NCBI RefSeq assembly: GCF_019430945.1
Contig: NZ_JAHYCB010000001.1
Location: 620,001 to 684,000, forward strand
Reading direction: 5' to 3'
DNA: 64,000 bases
Origin: Neorhizobium populisoli
Lineage (GTDB): Bacteria; Pseudomonadota; Alphaproteobacteria; Rhizobiales; Rhizobiaceae
The translations under genes were made by a program, and so were the position numbers. Positions 28,081 through 36,286 of this stretch are shown here, piece after piece. The first letter of the stretch is position 1, and each line of letters begins with the position of its first letter. Below the pieces are notes generated by a model. It saw only the letters and a list, made by a program, of their open reading frames with translations. It was not told where the DNA came from and ran no database searches.

Positions 28081-28673
28081 TTCCTTTCAATATGTTGGAT
28101 CGCGCCGTCGGCCGCCATCTCCGCGAGGACGCGAAGGCGGTCCAGCGGCAGTCCGTTGCGGGCACTGCCCGACAGGCCCGACATCGCCATCATCAGATAG
28201 TCCGCCAGAAGCTCTGCCTGCAAGCTGCCACGCGCTGCGATCCTGTCACGGATGAAACGCCGGCTTGCTTCCAGGCGCGAACGCACCTCCGCTCCAGCCT
28301 CCGGATCCACCGTACTGCGCGCCCCTTCGATGACCATGCAGCCTTTGGCATCACCGCTGGCATAAGCGTCTGCAGCCTGTTGCAGGATAGAGGCTATGCC
28401 TTCTTCCAGCGGCACACCTTCGGCCAGAGCGCTCTCCACATCCAGCCCTGCTTCATGCTCGTAGAGCCGTAAGGCTTCCGCATACAGCGCCACCTTGTTG
28501 CCGAAAGCGGCATAAAAGCTCGGCGGATTGATGCCGATCGCCGCCGTCAGATCGGCGACGCTCAGCGCATCGTATCCCTTGAGATGGAAGAGAGCTTGCG
28601 CCTTGGCAAGCGCCTCGTCCCGATCGAAAGTACGCGGGCGGCCGCGACCTCCGATCTTTTTTGTATCATTCAC
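28077..28673 (-). CDS. bdcR: TetR-family regulator, BdcR homologue
   Basis: A 198-residue TetR regulator with a GTG start at 28673, preceded by AAGGA eight bases away. The N-terminal helix-turn-helix (LFHLKGYDALSVADLTAAIG followed by INPPSFYAAFGNK) and the stretches GCMVIEGA and MSGLSGSARNG closely resemble E. coli BdcR (YjgJ). In E. coli BdcR represses bdcA. Here it is divergent from a clear bdcA homologue. A dyad covers its own start codon, pointing to autoregulation. Confidence 0.88.
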   Translation of the reverse strand: MNDTKKIGGRGRPRTFDRDEALAKAQALFHLKGYDALSVADLTAAIGINPPSFYAAFGNKVALYAEALRLYEHEAGLDVESALAEGVPLEEGIASILQQAADAYASGDAKGCMVIEGARSTVDPEAGAEVRSRLEASRRFIRDRIAARGSLQAELLADYLMMAMSGLSGSARNGLPLDRLRVLAEMAADGAIQHIERK

Positions 28674-28678
28674 TACAA
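28661..28678. promoter_or_regulatory. Candidate BdcR operator 1, over the bdcR start
   Basis: TTGTATCATTCACTACAA is an 18-bp dyad with TTGTA/TACAA arms. It spans the GTG start codon of bdcR (28671-28673), so binding would block its expression directly. Confidence 0.55.
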
Positions 28679-28684
28679 AAATCC

Positions 28685-28713
28685 TTGACGATGATCGTGT
28701 TGGTATTTATGTA
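28685..28713 (+). promoter_or_regulatory. Promoter of bdcA
   Basis: TTGACG (28685-28690) is followed after 17 bp by TATGTA (28708-28713), a good sigma-70-type promoter. The -10 element lies inside operator 2, so a bound repressor would exclude RNA polymerase. Confidence 0.6.
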
Positions 28714-28726
28714 ATGCTTACTACAT
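28709..28726. promoter_or_regulatory. Candidate BdcR operator 2, over the bdcA -10 element
   Basis: ATGTAATGCTTACTACAT is an 18-bp dyad with ATGTA/TACAT arms, plus further paired bases outside. Read on the minus strand it shares the TGTAGT half with operator 1 and agrees at 12 of 18 positions. Confidence 0.6.
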
Positions 28727-28773
28727 TAATTCTCAACCCCTAAAGTGCACATGCTGCACGGGAGAATAAGACA

Positions 28774-29487
28774 ATGACCGACTTCCACGGAAAGAAAGTT
28801 CTCATCCTCGGCGGCAGCCGCGGCATCGGCGCCGCCATCGTCCGCCGCTTTGCCAATGACGGCGGCGACGTGACGTTTACCTATGCCGGTTCGAAGGATG
28901 CTGCCGAAGCATTGGCACAGGAGACCGGCTCCAAGGCCGTCAAATCCGACGCATCGGACCGCGCCTCCGTGATCGAAAGCGTCAAGAACGCCGGCCCGCT
29001 CGACGTTCTCATCGTCAGCGCTGGTACGTTGGCGCTCGGCAACCCGCTGGAAATCGATGCCGACGCCATCGATAAGATGATCGACGTCAACGTCCGCGCA
29101 CCCTACCACACCTCGGTCGAAGCCGCCCGCACGATGCCGGAAGGTGGCCGCATCATCATCATCGGTTCGGTCAATGGCGACCGGATGCCGTTTGCCGGCG
29201 GTGCCGCCTATGCGCTGACCAAGTCCGCCGTTCAGGGCATGGCCCGTGGCCTCGCCCGTGATCTCGGCGACCGCAACATTACCGTCAACGTCATCCAGCC
29301 CGGCCCTACCTCGACCGATATGAACCCGCATGACGGCCCGATGAGCGAATACATGCACAGCTTCATGGCGCTCAAGCGTCACGGCAAGCCGGAAGAGATT
29401 GCCGGTATGGCTGCTTATCTCGCAGGTCCGGAAGCAGGCTTCATCACCGGCGCCATGCACACGATCGACGGTGGTTTCGGCGCCTGA
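28774..29487 (+). CDS. bdcA: BdcA-like SDR, cyclic-di-GMP-binding biofilm dispersal protein
   Basis: A 237-residue SDR with extensive similarity to E. coli BdcA (YjgI), recalled from memory. Shared stretches include VLILGGSRGIGAAIVRRF at the cofactor loop, APYHTSVEAARTMPEGGRI, IIGSVNGDRMP, QGMARGLARD, and the C-terminus ITGAMHTIDGGFGA. The catalytic Ser and the YALTK Tyr/Lys are present. In E. coli BdcA binds cyclic-di-GMP and promotes dispersal. The divergent bdcR homologue confirms the pairing. Confidence 0.9.
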   Translation: MTDFHGKKVLILGGSRGIGAAIVRRFANDGGDVTFTYAGSKDAAEALAQETGSKAVKSDASDRASVIESVKNAGPLDVLIVSAGTLALGNPLEIDADAIDKMIDVNVRAPYHTSVEAARTMPEGGRIIIIGSVNGDRMPFAGGAAYALTKSAVQGMARGLARDLGDRNITVNVIQPGPTSTDMNPHDGPMSEYMHSFMALKRHGKPEEIAGMAAYLAGPEAGFITGAMHTIDGGFGA

Positions 29488-29497
29488 CGCCGAAACC
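29473..29497 (+). terminator. Hairpin at the bdcA stop codon
   Basis: The perfect 10-bp stem GGTTTCGGCG (29473-29482) and CGCCGAAACC (29488-29497) spans the stop codon. Only a weak T-run (CTTCCC) follows, so it may be a poor terminator. It separates bdcA from the converging metY. Confidence 0.5.
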
Positions 29498-29526
29498 CTT
29501 CCCGATCAAAATCCTGGATCAGGCTC

Positions 29527-30810
29527 TCAGATCTTCGACAGAGCCTGATCCAGATCGGCGATGATATCAGCGCTGTCTTCGATGCCGATCGACAGGCGGA
29601 CGACATCGGGGCCGGCCCCCGCGGCGATCTGCTGCTCTTCGGTGAGCTGCCGGTGTGTCGTCGAAGCCGGGTGGATGACCAACGAGCGCGTATCACCGAT
29701 ATTGGCGAGGTGCGAGAAGAGCTGCAGGCCCTCCACGAAAATCTTGCCTGCCTCGTAGCCACCCTTGACCCCGAAGGTGAAAACGGCACCGGCGCCCTTC
29801 GGCGAATACCGCTGCTGCAGGCCGTGGTTCGGGTCGTCGTCCAGTGCGGCATAACTCACCCAGGCAACTTTCGGATGGCTCTTCAGCCATTTCGCGGCAG
29901 CGAGCGCATTGTCGCAATGGCGCTGCATACGCAACGGCAGGGTCTCGATGCCGGTCAAAATCATGAAGGCGTTGAAAGGCGAAATCGCCGGACCAAGATC
30001 ACGCAGGCCGAGCACGCGGGCGGCGATCGCGAAGCCAATATTGCCGAAGGTCTTATGCAGCTCGGCGCCGCCATATTCCGGCCGCGGCTCCGAGAGCATC
30101 GGATAATTGCCGGATTTCGACCAGTCGAACGTTCCGCCGTCGACAAGGATGCCACCCATGGAATTGCCGTGGCCGCCCAAAAATTTCGTCAGCGAATGGA
30201 TGACGATATCGGCGCCATGCTCCAGTGGCCGGACCAGATAGGGGCTTGCCATCGTATTGTCGACGATCAGCGGCAGTCCGCGTCGCTGGGCGATTTCGGC
30301 GATCGCTTCGATATCGACGAATGTTCCGCCGGGATTGGCAAGACTTTCGATGAAGATCGCCCGCGTCCGTTCATCGATCTGGGTTTCGAAGCTTGCCGGA
30401 TCGGCCGTATCCGCCCAGCGGACCTGCCAGTCGAAATTCTGGAAGGCGTGGCCGAACTGGTTGATGGAGCCGCCGTAAAGCTTGCGGGCCGACACGAAAT
30501 TATCGCCCGGCCGCATCAGCGTATGGAAAGCAAGCAACTGCGCCGCATGCCCGGAAGCAACTGCCAGCGCCGCCGTGCCGCCTTCAAGCGCGGCGACCCG
30601 CTCTTCCAGCACGGCCTGGGTCGGATTCATGATGCGGGTATAGATGTTGCCGAATTCCTGCAGACCGAAAAGTGCCGCCGCATGGTCGGCGTCGTTGAAG
30701 ACGAACGAGGTCGTCTGATAAATCGGCGTCACGCGCGCGCCGGTCGTCGGATCAGGCGCGGCTCCGGCATGAACGGCAAGCGTGGAAAAACCCGGATTGA
30801 TCGTCGGCAT
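29527..30810 (-). CDS. metY: O-acetylhomoserine aminocarboxypropyltransferase (sulfhydrylase)
   Basis: A 427-residue PLP enzyme of the Cys/Met metabolism family. The PLP lysine sits in HSLTKFLGGHGNSMGG. The cofactor region (VASGHAAQLLAFHTLMRPGDNFVSA) and the long C-terminal domain with SLVIHPASTTH are characteristic. The length and internal inserts favour the O-acetylhomoserine enzyme over MetB or MetZ. It makes homocysteine (or methionine) from O-acetylhomoserine and sulfide. No SAM-II riboswitch is recognisable upstream. It is divergent from the DUF6455-like gene. Confidence 0.93.
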   Translation of the reverse strand: MPTINPGFSTLAVHAGAAPDPTTGARVTPIYQTTSFVFNDADHAAALFGLQEFGNIYTRIMNPTQAVLEERVAALEGGTAALAVASGHAAQLLAFHTLMRPGDNFVSARKLYGGSINQFGHAFQNFDWQVRWADTADPASFETQIDERTRAIFIESLANPGGTFVDIEAIAEIAQRRGLPLIVDNTMASPYLVRPLEHGADIVIHSLTKFLGGHGNSMGGILVDGGTFDWSKSGNYPMLSEPRPEYGGAELHKTFGNIGFAIAARVLGLRDLGPAISPFNAFMILTGIETLPLRMQRHCDNALAAAKWLKSHPKVAWVSYAALDDDPNHGLQQRYSPKGAGAVFTFGVKGGYEAGKIFVEGLQLFSHLANIGDTRSLVIHPASTTHRQLTEEQQIAAGAGPDVVRLSIGIEDSADIIADLDQALSKI

Positions 30811-30864
30811 ATATCCCTCCCCTTGAGAATGGCGATTGCTATCACGCGCAACAGACCAAGGCGG

Positions 30865-30878
30865 TTGATCGCGATCAA
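30865..30878. promoter_or_regulatory. FNR/FixK-type binding site
   Basis: TTGATCGCGATCAA is a perfect 14-bp palindrome matching TTGAT-N4-ATCAA, the consensus for FNR, FixK and related oxygen- or NO-responsive regulators. It lies 52 bp before the ATG of the small cysteine protein and 54 bp before that of metY. Distance alone fits either gene. Confidence 0.75.
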
Positions 30879-30930
30879 GGCATATCGTTCCAGCAAACCT
30901 ACGCTTTCAAGAAATAGAGAGGAGTTTGCA

Positions 30931-31356
30931 ATGAACAATATGACTGATGATCGCGAAAACCTCGCGGAGAAACTGAAGCGCTGGTATGCGACGACGGTGG
31001 AGGCGATCGGCGAGGCGAAGCTTCTCGCGAGCCTCGACGATGAAACGGTCAAGCTGCTTGCCCAGGATTGCTCTCTGACGCCGCAGGAACTGCGCGATCT
31101 GGTCCAGAAGGGGCCACACGCTTCGGACGAGATGCTGGCGCTGATGGACTCGCTTGGCATCGACCGGCAGGAAGCGCAACTTGCCGGCCCTGCGGAATTT
31201 CGTGAGATGCATGTGACCTGCGCCCATTGCGGCGAGAAATCCCGCTGTCGGGAGGCGCTTGCCGACGGTACAGCCAATACGGAATTCGGCTACTATTGCG
31301 CCAACACCGACGTGCTGCTCGACCTGTGGGCGCGACCGGAATTACGCGTCAAATAA
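30931..31356 (+). CDS. Small cysteine-containing protein (DUF6455-like)
   Basis: A 141-residue soluble protein with a strong ribosome site (GAGAGGAGTTTGCA) before its ATG. The N-terminal half is helical and charged. The C-terminal part carries a cysteine cluster (CAHCGEKSRCREAL, then YYCANTD) that could bind a metal or sense redox state. Proteins of this appearance (DUF6455) often accompany denitrification or microaerobic genes in alphaproteobacteria. The upstream FNR/FixK box agrees with that. Function is unknown. Confidence 0.85.
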   Translation: MNNMTDDRENLAEKLKRWYATTVEAIGEAKLLASLDDETVKLLAQDCSLTPQELRDLVQKGPHASDEMLALMDSLGIDRQEAQLAGPAEFREMHVTCAHCGEKSRCREALADGTANTEFGYYCANTDVLLDLWARPELRVK

Positions 31357-31359
31357 CGC

Positions 31360-31788
31360 TTAGCCGACAAGGCGCGGATATTCGATCGCCGGGCAGCGAT
31401 CCATCACCATCTTGATGCCAGCGGCTTCGGCCTTTTCGGCCGCCTTGTCGTCCCGCACGGAAAGCTGGCCCCAGATGACCTTCGGCTTCTTGTCGAGCGC
31501 CAAGGCCTCGTTGACGACGCCGTCCAGATATTCGGCCGCGCGGAAAACGTCGACCATGTCAACCGGCTGCGGCACATCGGCCAGCGTTGCGTATACCTTC
31601 TGCCCCAGGATTTCCTTGCCCGCCTGCCCCGGATTGACGGGATAAACGGTGTAGCCCTTGGACAACAGGAAACTCATGACCCTGTTGCTCGGACGATCCG
31701 CATTCGGGGAAGCGCCGAGCAGCGCGATCGTCTTGGTATTTTTCAGGATATCGCCGATATACTGCTTGTCGTAGCTATCGTGGTTCAT
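31360..31788 (-). CDS. CoA-binding protein (YccU-like)
   Basis: A 142-residue single-domain Rossmann protein. The nucleotide-binding loop is ALLGASPNADRPSNRV, followed by the family stretch KGYTVYPVNPG and the C-terminal DRCPAIEYPRL. It belongs to the CoA_binding_2 family (E. coli YccU type). Binding of CoA is the family inference; a role in metabolism or regulation is not defined. It converges on the cysteine protein gene with three bases between the stops. Confidence 0.9.
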   Translation of the reverse strand: MNHDSYDKQYIGDILKNTKTIALLGASPNADRPSNRVMSFLLSKGYTVYPVNPGQAGKEILGQKVYATLADVPQPVDMVDVFRAAEYLDGVVNEALALDKKPKVIWGQLSVRDDKAAEKAEAAGIKMVMDRCPAIEYPRLVG

Positions 31789-32561
31789 GACCTGGCTCCA
31801 TGCGGGCGAGAGTGCTGATCGTGCCCCTCATATAAGAGCCAGGATATCCTCCCGAAAGGGCATATCGGCTTTTCGAAACATCGGCCTTCGCAGTCTGCTA
31901 TTACAGAACAGAGCGCTCGATTGATCGCGGGCTGCTTCTCTCGGCCAATTTCATCGCCAAAACTAGGTTCCATGATAAACACAGCCGAGAAGTTGTATAA
32001 ATCAACAACTCGCCGCCCCGCAAAATCCGACAAACTATCAATAAGTCATTGATCAAACTATCGAAACAGGTTGACTTGAACAATCGTTCGGTGAATGTTC
32101 TCAATAGTTTCCGCTTCGTACAGGGGCATATTAGCGACGCCTTATAGTTGAATTAGAACATGCTTTCCAATATCTATTAGGGTATTCTAATTGTACAATT
32201 CATGAGCCTTGCTCTGCGTTTCATATAGCGGTGCGATAAAACATGGGCCAAAATGCTTGAAAGCCCGATCTTCAGGTCTGTCGAACCTTTCAACCACAGG
32301 CGTTTTCTTTACCCCACAATTTTACGCAACCACCCTGCACTTGCGCATAGGCTGTCGACGCACACAAGCTTCTCGAATTTTCTGGATCGATGGAATGGAC
32401 GGCAGTGGTGGGCTCGCCTTTTGCGCGTATTTTATTGGTAATAGGCAGAAGATTGGCTTGATGGGCAAAATAACGGCCATCTAATTTGTGGTAATATGAA
32501 ACCACACAGATAACCCATTGATTTTGCTTGCCCTATTTTCCAACACTCAAAATGCCCGAAC
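31789..32561. other. AT-rich gene desert upstream of rplM
   Basis: About 770 bp with markedly lower GC than the rest of the window. Open frames here are short and overlap each other without ribosome sites or coding character. It contains a perfect 12-bp palindrome AATTGTACAATT (32189-32200) and a spaced inverted repeat AATTAGAA (32151-32158) / TTCTAATT (32185-32192). I see no tRNA, riboswitch or transposase remnant. Confidence 0.6.
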
Positions 32562-32590
32562 TTGACGCTCGATATCGCCATCGTTATAAG
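32562..32590 (+). promoter_or_regulatory. Promoter of rplM-rpsI
   Basis: TTGACG (32562-32567), a 17-bp spacer, then TATAAG (32585-32590): the best housekeeping-type promoter in the window. Transcription should start near 32597, leaving a leader of about 115 nt before the rplM ATG. Confidence 0.8.
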
Positions 32591-32602
32591 CCGCCCCAGA
32601 AC

Positions 32603-32631
32603 GCGGACCTTCAAGGCCCGCTTTCTTTTTT
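32603..32631 (+). promoter_or_regulatory. Terminator-like hairpin in the rplM leader (possible attenuator)
   Basis: A stem GCGGACCTT...AAGGCCCGC (32603-32621, one internal mismatch, tight loop) is followed at once by CTTTCTTTTTT. It begins only a few bases after the predicted transcription start. Its shape is that of an intrinsic terminator, which would attenuate the ribosomal-protein operon unless relieved. Confidence 0.55.
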
Positions 32632-32713
32632 GCCGGTCTTTCCAGCAAATCCAAGCAACAAGAAACGCCCTCATCTTCCTTGGAGACTGTGGGTTCAAAT
32701 GAAAGAGAAAACC

Positions 32714-33178
32714 ATGTCAACCTTCGTTCAGAAGCCTGCAGAGGTGGAGAAGAAGTGGGTGATCATCGACGCCGAAGGGCTCGTCGTCGGTCGCCTCGCC
32801 ACCATCGTCGCTATGCGCCTTCGCGGCAAGCATAAGGCTACCTACACCCCCCACGTCGATGACGGCGACAATGTCATCATCATCAACGCGGAAAAGGTTG
32901 CCCTCACCGGCAAGAAGTATTCCGACAAGACCTATTACTGGCACACCGGTTATCCGGGTGGCATCAAGGAGCGTACCGCTCGCCAGATCATCGAAGGCCG
33001 CTTCCCGGAGCGCGTCCTTGAAAAGGCTATCGAGCGCATGATCCCGCGTGGTCCGCTCGGCCGTCGCCAGATGAAGAACCTGCGCGTTTACGCTGGTTCC
33101 AACCATCCCCACGAAGCACAGCAGCCTGTCGCTCTCGACATCGCTTCGCTGAACAAGAAGAACGTAAGGAGCGCCTGA
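32714..33178 (+). CDS. rplM: 50S ribosomal protein L13
   Basis: A 154-residue ribosomal protein. The ATG at 32714 ([20 protein letters not shown]) gives the normal rhizobial N-terminus; an ATG at 32699 would add five residues. Conserved stretches are [33 protein letters not shown], and [20 protein letters not shown]. It assembles early into the large subunit. It is the first gene of the rplM-rpsI operon, two bases from rpsI. Confidence 0.98.
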   Translation: MSTFVQKPAEVEKKWVIIDAEGLVVGRLATIVAMRLRGKHKATYTPHVDDGDNVIIINAEKVALTGKKYSDKTYYWHTGYPGGIKERTARQIIEGRFPERVLEKAIERMIPRGPLGRRQMKNLRVYAGSNHPHEAQQPVALDIASLNKKNVRSA

Positions 33179-33180
33179 TC

Positions 33181-33648
33181 ATGGCCGACCTCTCCTCTTT
33201 GAAGGACCTCGCGCCGGCTTCTGAAGCCGCTGCTCCGGTTCATGTCCGCAAGGTCGACACCCTCGGCCGCTCCTACGCAACCGGCAAGCGCAAGAACGCT
33301 GTCGCCCGCGTATGGGTCAAGGCTGGCTCGGGCAAGATCATCATCAACGGCCGTGACTTCACGACCTACTTCGCTCGTCCGGTTCTGCAGATGATCCTGC
33401 AGCAGCCGATCATCGCAGCTGCCCGCACCGGCCAGTTCGACGTGATCGCAACCGTCACCGGCGGTGGTCTCTCCGGTCAGGCCGGCGCCGTTCGTCACGG
33501 CGTTTCCAAGGCCCTCACCTACTTCGAGCCGGGCCTGCGCGCCGTGCTCAAGAAGGGTGGCTTCCTGACCCGCGACAGCCGCGTCGTCGAGCGTAAGAAG
33601 TACGGTAAGGCCAAGGCCCGCCGCTCCTTCCAGTTCTCCAAGCGTTAA
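33181..33648 (+). CDS. rpsI: 30S ribosomal protein S9
   Basis: A 155-residue ribosomal protein with the alphaproteobacterial N-terminal extension. Conserved core stretches are [21 protein letters not shown], the [19 protein letters not shown] loop, and the C-terminal tail [18 protein letters not shown], whose last basic residues contact P-site tRNA. It is cotranscribed with rplM and followed by a strong terminator. Confidence 0.98.
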   Translation: MADLSSLKDLAPASEAAAPVHVRKVDTLGRSYATGKRKNAVARVWVKAGSGKIIINGRDFTTYFARPVLQMILQQPIIAAARTGQFDVIATVTGGGLSGQAGAVRHGVSKALTYFEPGLRAVLKKGGFLTRDSRVVERKKYGKAKARRSFQFSKR

Positions 33649-33674
33649 TCGCTTCGGACTACTCGAATTTCGAA

Positions 33675-33701
33675 AGGCGGGGCTTCGGCTCCGCCTTTTT
33701 T
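33675..33701 (+). terminator. Terminator of rplM-rpsI
   Basis: The hairpin AGGCGGGGC-TTCG-GCTCCGCCT (one mismatch, stable TTCG tetraloop) ends in a six-T run, about 25 bp after the rpsI stop. Confidence 0.9.
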
Positions 33702-33765
33702 CATGGACGATTTCAGCAAAATCCTCAATTCTATGCCCGCCATTCACGAGCGTCGGGAGAGACGG

Positions 33766-34251
33766 ATGAAGCGCCTGATTGCAGCCCTTGTATTTGCAGT
33801 ATCTCCGAGCGCGGCTTTCGCCGAAAACTGCGACCAATGGCGTGCAGCGATGGAAGATACCGAAGGCGGAAGGGTTATGACCGCCGAAGTCTGTAGCTCG
33901 TCGCCCAATGCCAATCACATATTGTCCACGACCTGCTCTGGGACGGACTACTTCTTTCGCTGGTTTGTGCCCGACGATACACCAGACTTCCCGCCGGGCG
34001 GCGGCGAGGAATTTCAAACACGGGTCGTGATCGGCGTCGAAGGTCAGACACAACAACTGGACGCGCAATTCTCGCCAATGGACGGCGCCATGGAAATTCA
34101 GCTGGCCCGAAAGAGCGCGGTCGCAAAGGCTTTAAAGTCCGGAAGCGCGGTGACGCTCAAGGCCGAAAGCCAAGCCCTGCCCTCTGCAACCTTTTCGCTC
34201 GCGGGGTCATCGAAAGCACTGGCCCGGCTTGAAGCAACCTGCGCTCGCTAA
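33766..34251 (+). CDS. Secreted protein of unknown function
   Basis: A 161-residue protein. I chose ATG 33766 because CGGGAGAGACGG precedes it and it opens a signal peptide (MKRLIAALVFAVSPSAAFA-EN). The frame stays open upstream to 33703, without a ribosome site. The mature protein has three cysteines that could form disulfides and no motif I recognise. It stands alone between rpsI and speB on the same strand. Confidence 0.75.
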   Translation: MKRLIAALVFAVSPSAAFAENCDQWRAAMEDTEGGRVMTAEVCSSSPNANHILSTTCSGTDYFFRWFVPDDTPDFPPGGGEEFQTRVVIGVEGQTQQLDAQFSPMDGAMEIQLARKSAVAKALKSGSAVTLKAESQALPSATFSLAGSSKALARLEATCAR

Positions 34252-34326
34252 CGCCGACCATCTCCCCTTTTCATAATCCCCTGGCTTTCCCGCCTTGGCG
34301 GGACCACCGAACCTGAAGATATTTTC

Positions 34327-35277
34327 ATGGCCAATAAAACGATCGACCACGCATTTACCGCGACAAGCCTAACATCCGCCGCCTCCGACCCGACATTTGC
34401 CGGCGCGCTCTCCTTCATGCGCCGCCGCTTTACCAAAGATCTGACGGGCGTTGATACGGCCGTGTGGGGCATCCCTTTCGATGCCGCGACATCGAACCGC
34501 CCGGGCGCACGTTTCGGGCCGCAGGCGATCCGCCGCGCTTCAGCGATTTTCGACAACGATCCGCAATATCCGTTCAACCGCGATCTCTTCGCCGAGATGG
34601 CCACGATCGACTATGGCGACTGCCTGCTCGACTACGGCAACCATCAGCAGACGCCGGCAGCCATCGAGGCTCAGGCAAGCGCCATTCTCGATGGCGCCGA
34701 CTTCCTGCTGACGCTGGGCGGTGACCATTACGTCACCTGGCCGCTGCTCAAGGCGCATGCTGCCAAACATGGGCCGATGGCACTTGTGCAGTTCGACGCA
34801 CATCAGGATACGTGGCTGGATGACGAAGGACGTATCGATCACGGTTCTTTCGTCGCCCGTGCGGTGCGCGCCGGCATCATCGATCCGGCCCATTCGATCC
34901 AGGTCGGCATCCGCACCCACGCCCCCGAAGACTTTGGCATTCGCCTCGTCTATGGCCATGAGGTGGAGGAGATGACGGCGGGCGAGATCGCCAAACTGAT
35001 CCTCGACCATACCGGCAGCCGCCCCACCTATCTCACGTTCGATATCGATTGCCTCGACCCGGCCTTCGCGCCCGGCACCGGCACGCCGGTCGCCGGCGGC
35101 CCGTCGAGCGCCAAGATACTCTCGGTTCTACGCAAGCTCGGGGACCTCGATATTCGCGGCGCTGACGTGGTCGAAGTGGCGCCTGCCTATGACCACGCCG
35201 ATATAACCGCCATTGCGGGCGCGACCGTTGCAATGTATATGCTCGGGCTTCGCGCAGAGCGTATCGCGGCGCGTTAA
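34327..35277 (+). CDS. speB: Agmatinase / ureohydrolase
   Basis: A 316-residue binuclear manganese hydrolase of the arginase superfamily. Metal ligands are in GGDHYVTWPL, FDAHQDTW and the TFDIDCLDPAFAPGTGTP signature. The first part (DTAVWGIPFDAATSNRPGARFGPQAIRRAS) is typical of agmatinase. It would convert agmatine to putrescine and urea. Guanidinobutyrase or a related activity cannot be excluded from motifs. It precedes argC on the same strand with a 73-bp gap, both linked to arginine metabolism. Confidence 0.9.
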   Translation: MANKTIDHAFTATSLTSAASDPTFAGALSFMRRRFTKDLTGVDTAVWGIPFDAATSNRPGARFGPQAIRRASAIFDNDPQYPFNRDLFAEMATIDYGDCLLDYGNHQQTPAAIEAQASAILDGADFLLTLGGDHYVTWPLLKAHAAKHGPMALVQFDAHQDTWLDDEGRIDHGSFVARAVRAGIIDPAHSIQVGIRTHAPEDFGIRLVYGHEVEEMTAGEIAKLILDHTGSRPTYLTFDIDCLDPAFAPGTGTPVAGGPSSAKILSVLRKLGDLDIRGADVVEVAPAYDHADITAIAGATVAMYMLGLRAERIAAR

Positions 35278-35350
35278 TTTTCTGATTCAATTGGCTGGTA
35301 AACTGAATCCGGCCATCAACCCAAGGCACTGATCTTACAGGATAAAGACA

Positions 35351-36286
35351 ATGGCAGCTCCGAAAATCTTCATCGACGGCGAACACGGCACCACGGGACT
35401 GCAGATCCGCACCCGCATGGCCGGCCGCCGAGATGTCGAGCTGCTATCGATCCCGGAAGCTGAGCGGCGCAACGCTGCCATGCGGGAAGACCTGCTGAAC
35501 AGCGCCGATGTCGCCATTCTCTGCCTGCCGGACGACGCCTCCCGCGAGGCGGTGACGATGCTTGCCGGCAACAACAACGTGCGGGTGATCGACACGTCGA
35601 CCGCCTTCCGCGTCGATCCGTCCTGGGCCTATGGCTTTGCGGAGATGGACAAGGAACAGGCAAACAAGATCAAGTCGGCACGTCATGTCGCCAATCCGGG
35701 TTGCTACCCGACCGGCGCCATTGCCCTTCTTCGCCCATTGCGGGCTGCCGGCATCCTCCCGGACGGCTACCCGGTCACCGTCAATGCGGTGTCCGGTTAT
35801 ACCGGCGGCGGCAAGCAGCTGATCGGCCAGATGGAAGATCTGTCCCGCGACGACTCGATCAGCGCCAACAATTTCCTCTATGGCCTGACGCTGAAGCACA
35901 AGCACGTGCCGGAGATGAAGATCCACGGCCAGCTCGACCGCGCGCCGATCTTCTCGCCGTCCGTCGGCCGCTTCGCGCAGGGCATGATCGTGCAGGTGCC
36001 GCTCTACCTTGAAGACCTTAAGGGCGAGCAGACGATGGAAAGCATCCACAAAGCGCTCGTCGAGCACTTTGCCGGTCAGGATATCGTCACGGTCGTGCCG
36101 CTTGCCGAAAGCAAGGCGCTGCCGCGCGTCGATGCCGAGGAACTGGTGAACCAGGACACGATGAAGCTTTTCGTGTTCGGCACACCGGGTGGCCCGCATG
36201 TCAACCTTGTGGCGCTGCTCGACAATCTCGGCAAGGGCGCTTCGGGTGCTGCTGTCCAGAACATGGACCTGATGCTTTCTGCCTGA
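35351..36286 (+). CDS. argC: N-acetyl-gamma-glutamyl-phosphate reductase
   Basis: A 311-residue NADPH-dependent reductase of the short ArgC form (type 2). It has the cofactor start [14 protein letters not shown], the catalytic Cys in [10 protein letters not shown], and the substrate-binding GYTGGGKQL. It catalyses the third step of arginine synthesis. Its stop codon shares its last A with the start codon of the downstream kinase gene, so the two are translationally coupled. Confidence 0.95.
   Translation: MAAPKIFIDGEHGTTGLQIRTRMAGRRDVELLSIPEAERRNAAMREDLLNSADVAILCLPDDASREAVTMLAGNNNVRVIDTSTAFRVDPSWAYGFAEMDKEQANKIKSARHVANPGCYPTGAIALLRPLRAAGILPDGYPVTVNAVSGYTGGGKQLIGQMEDLSRDDSISANNFLYGLTLKHKHVPEMKIHGQLDRAPIFSPSVGRFAQGMIVQVPLYLEDLKGEQTMESIHKALVEHFAGQDIVTVVPLAESKALPRVDAEELVNQDTMKLFVFGTPGGPHVNLVALLDNLGKGASGAAVQNMDLMLSA

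Noticed and set aside
29653..30930. The long upstream extension of the cysteine protein frame
   Set aside because: It runs antisense through metY; the real gene starts at 30931 after a strong ribosome site.
30811..30930. SAM-II riboswitch before metY
   Set aside because: SAM-II elements are common before methionine genes in this group, but no matching stem and pseudoknot pattern is present; the only clear element is the FNR/FixK-type palindrome.
32209..32505. Short open frames on both strands in the AT-rich region
   Set aside because: They overlap each other, lack ribosome sites and show no recognisable protein features.
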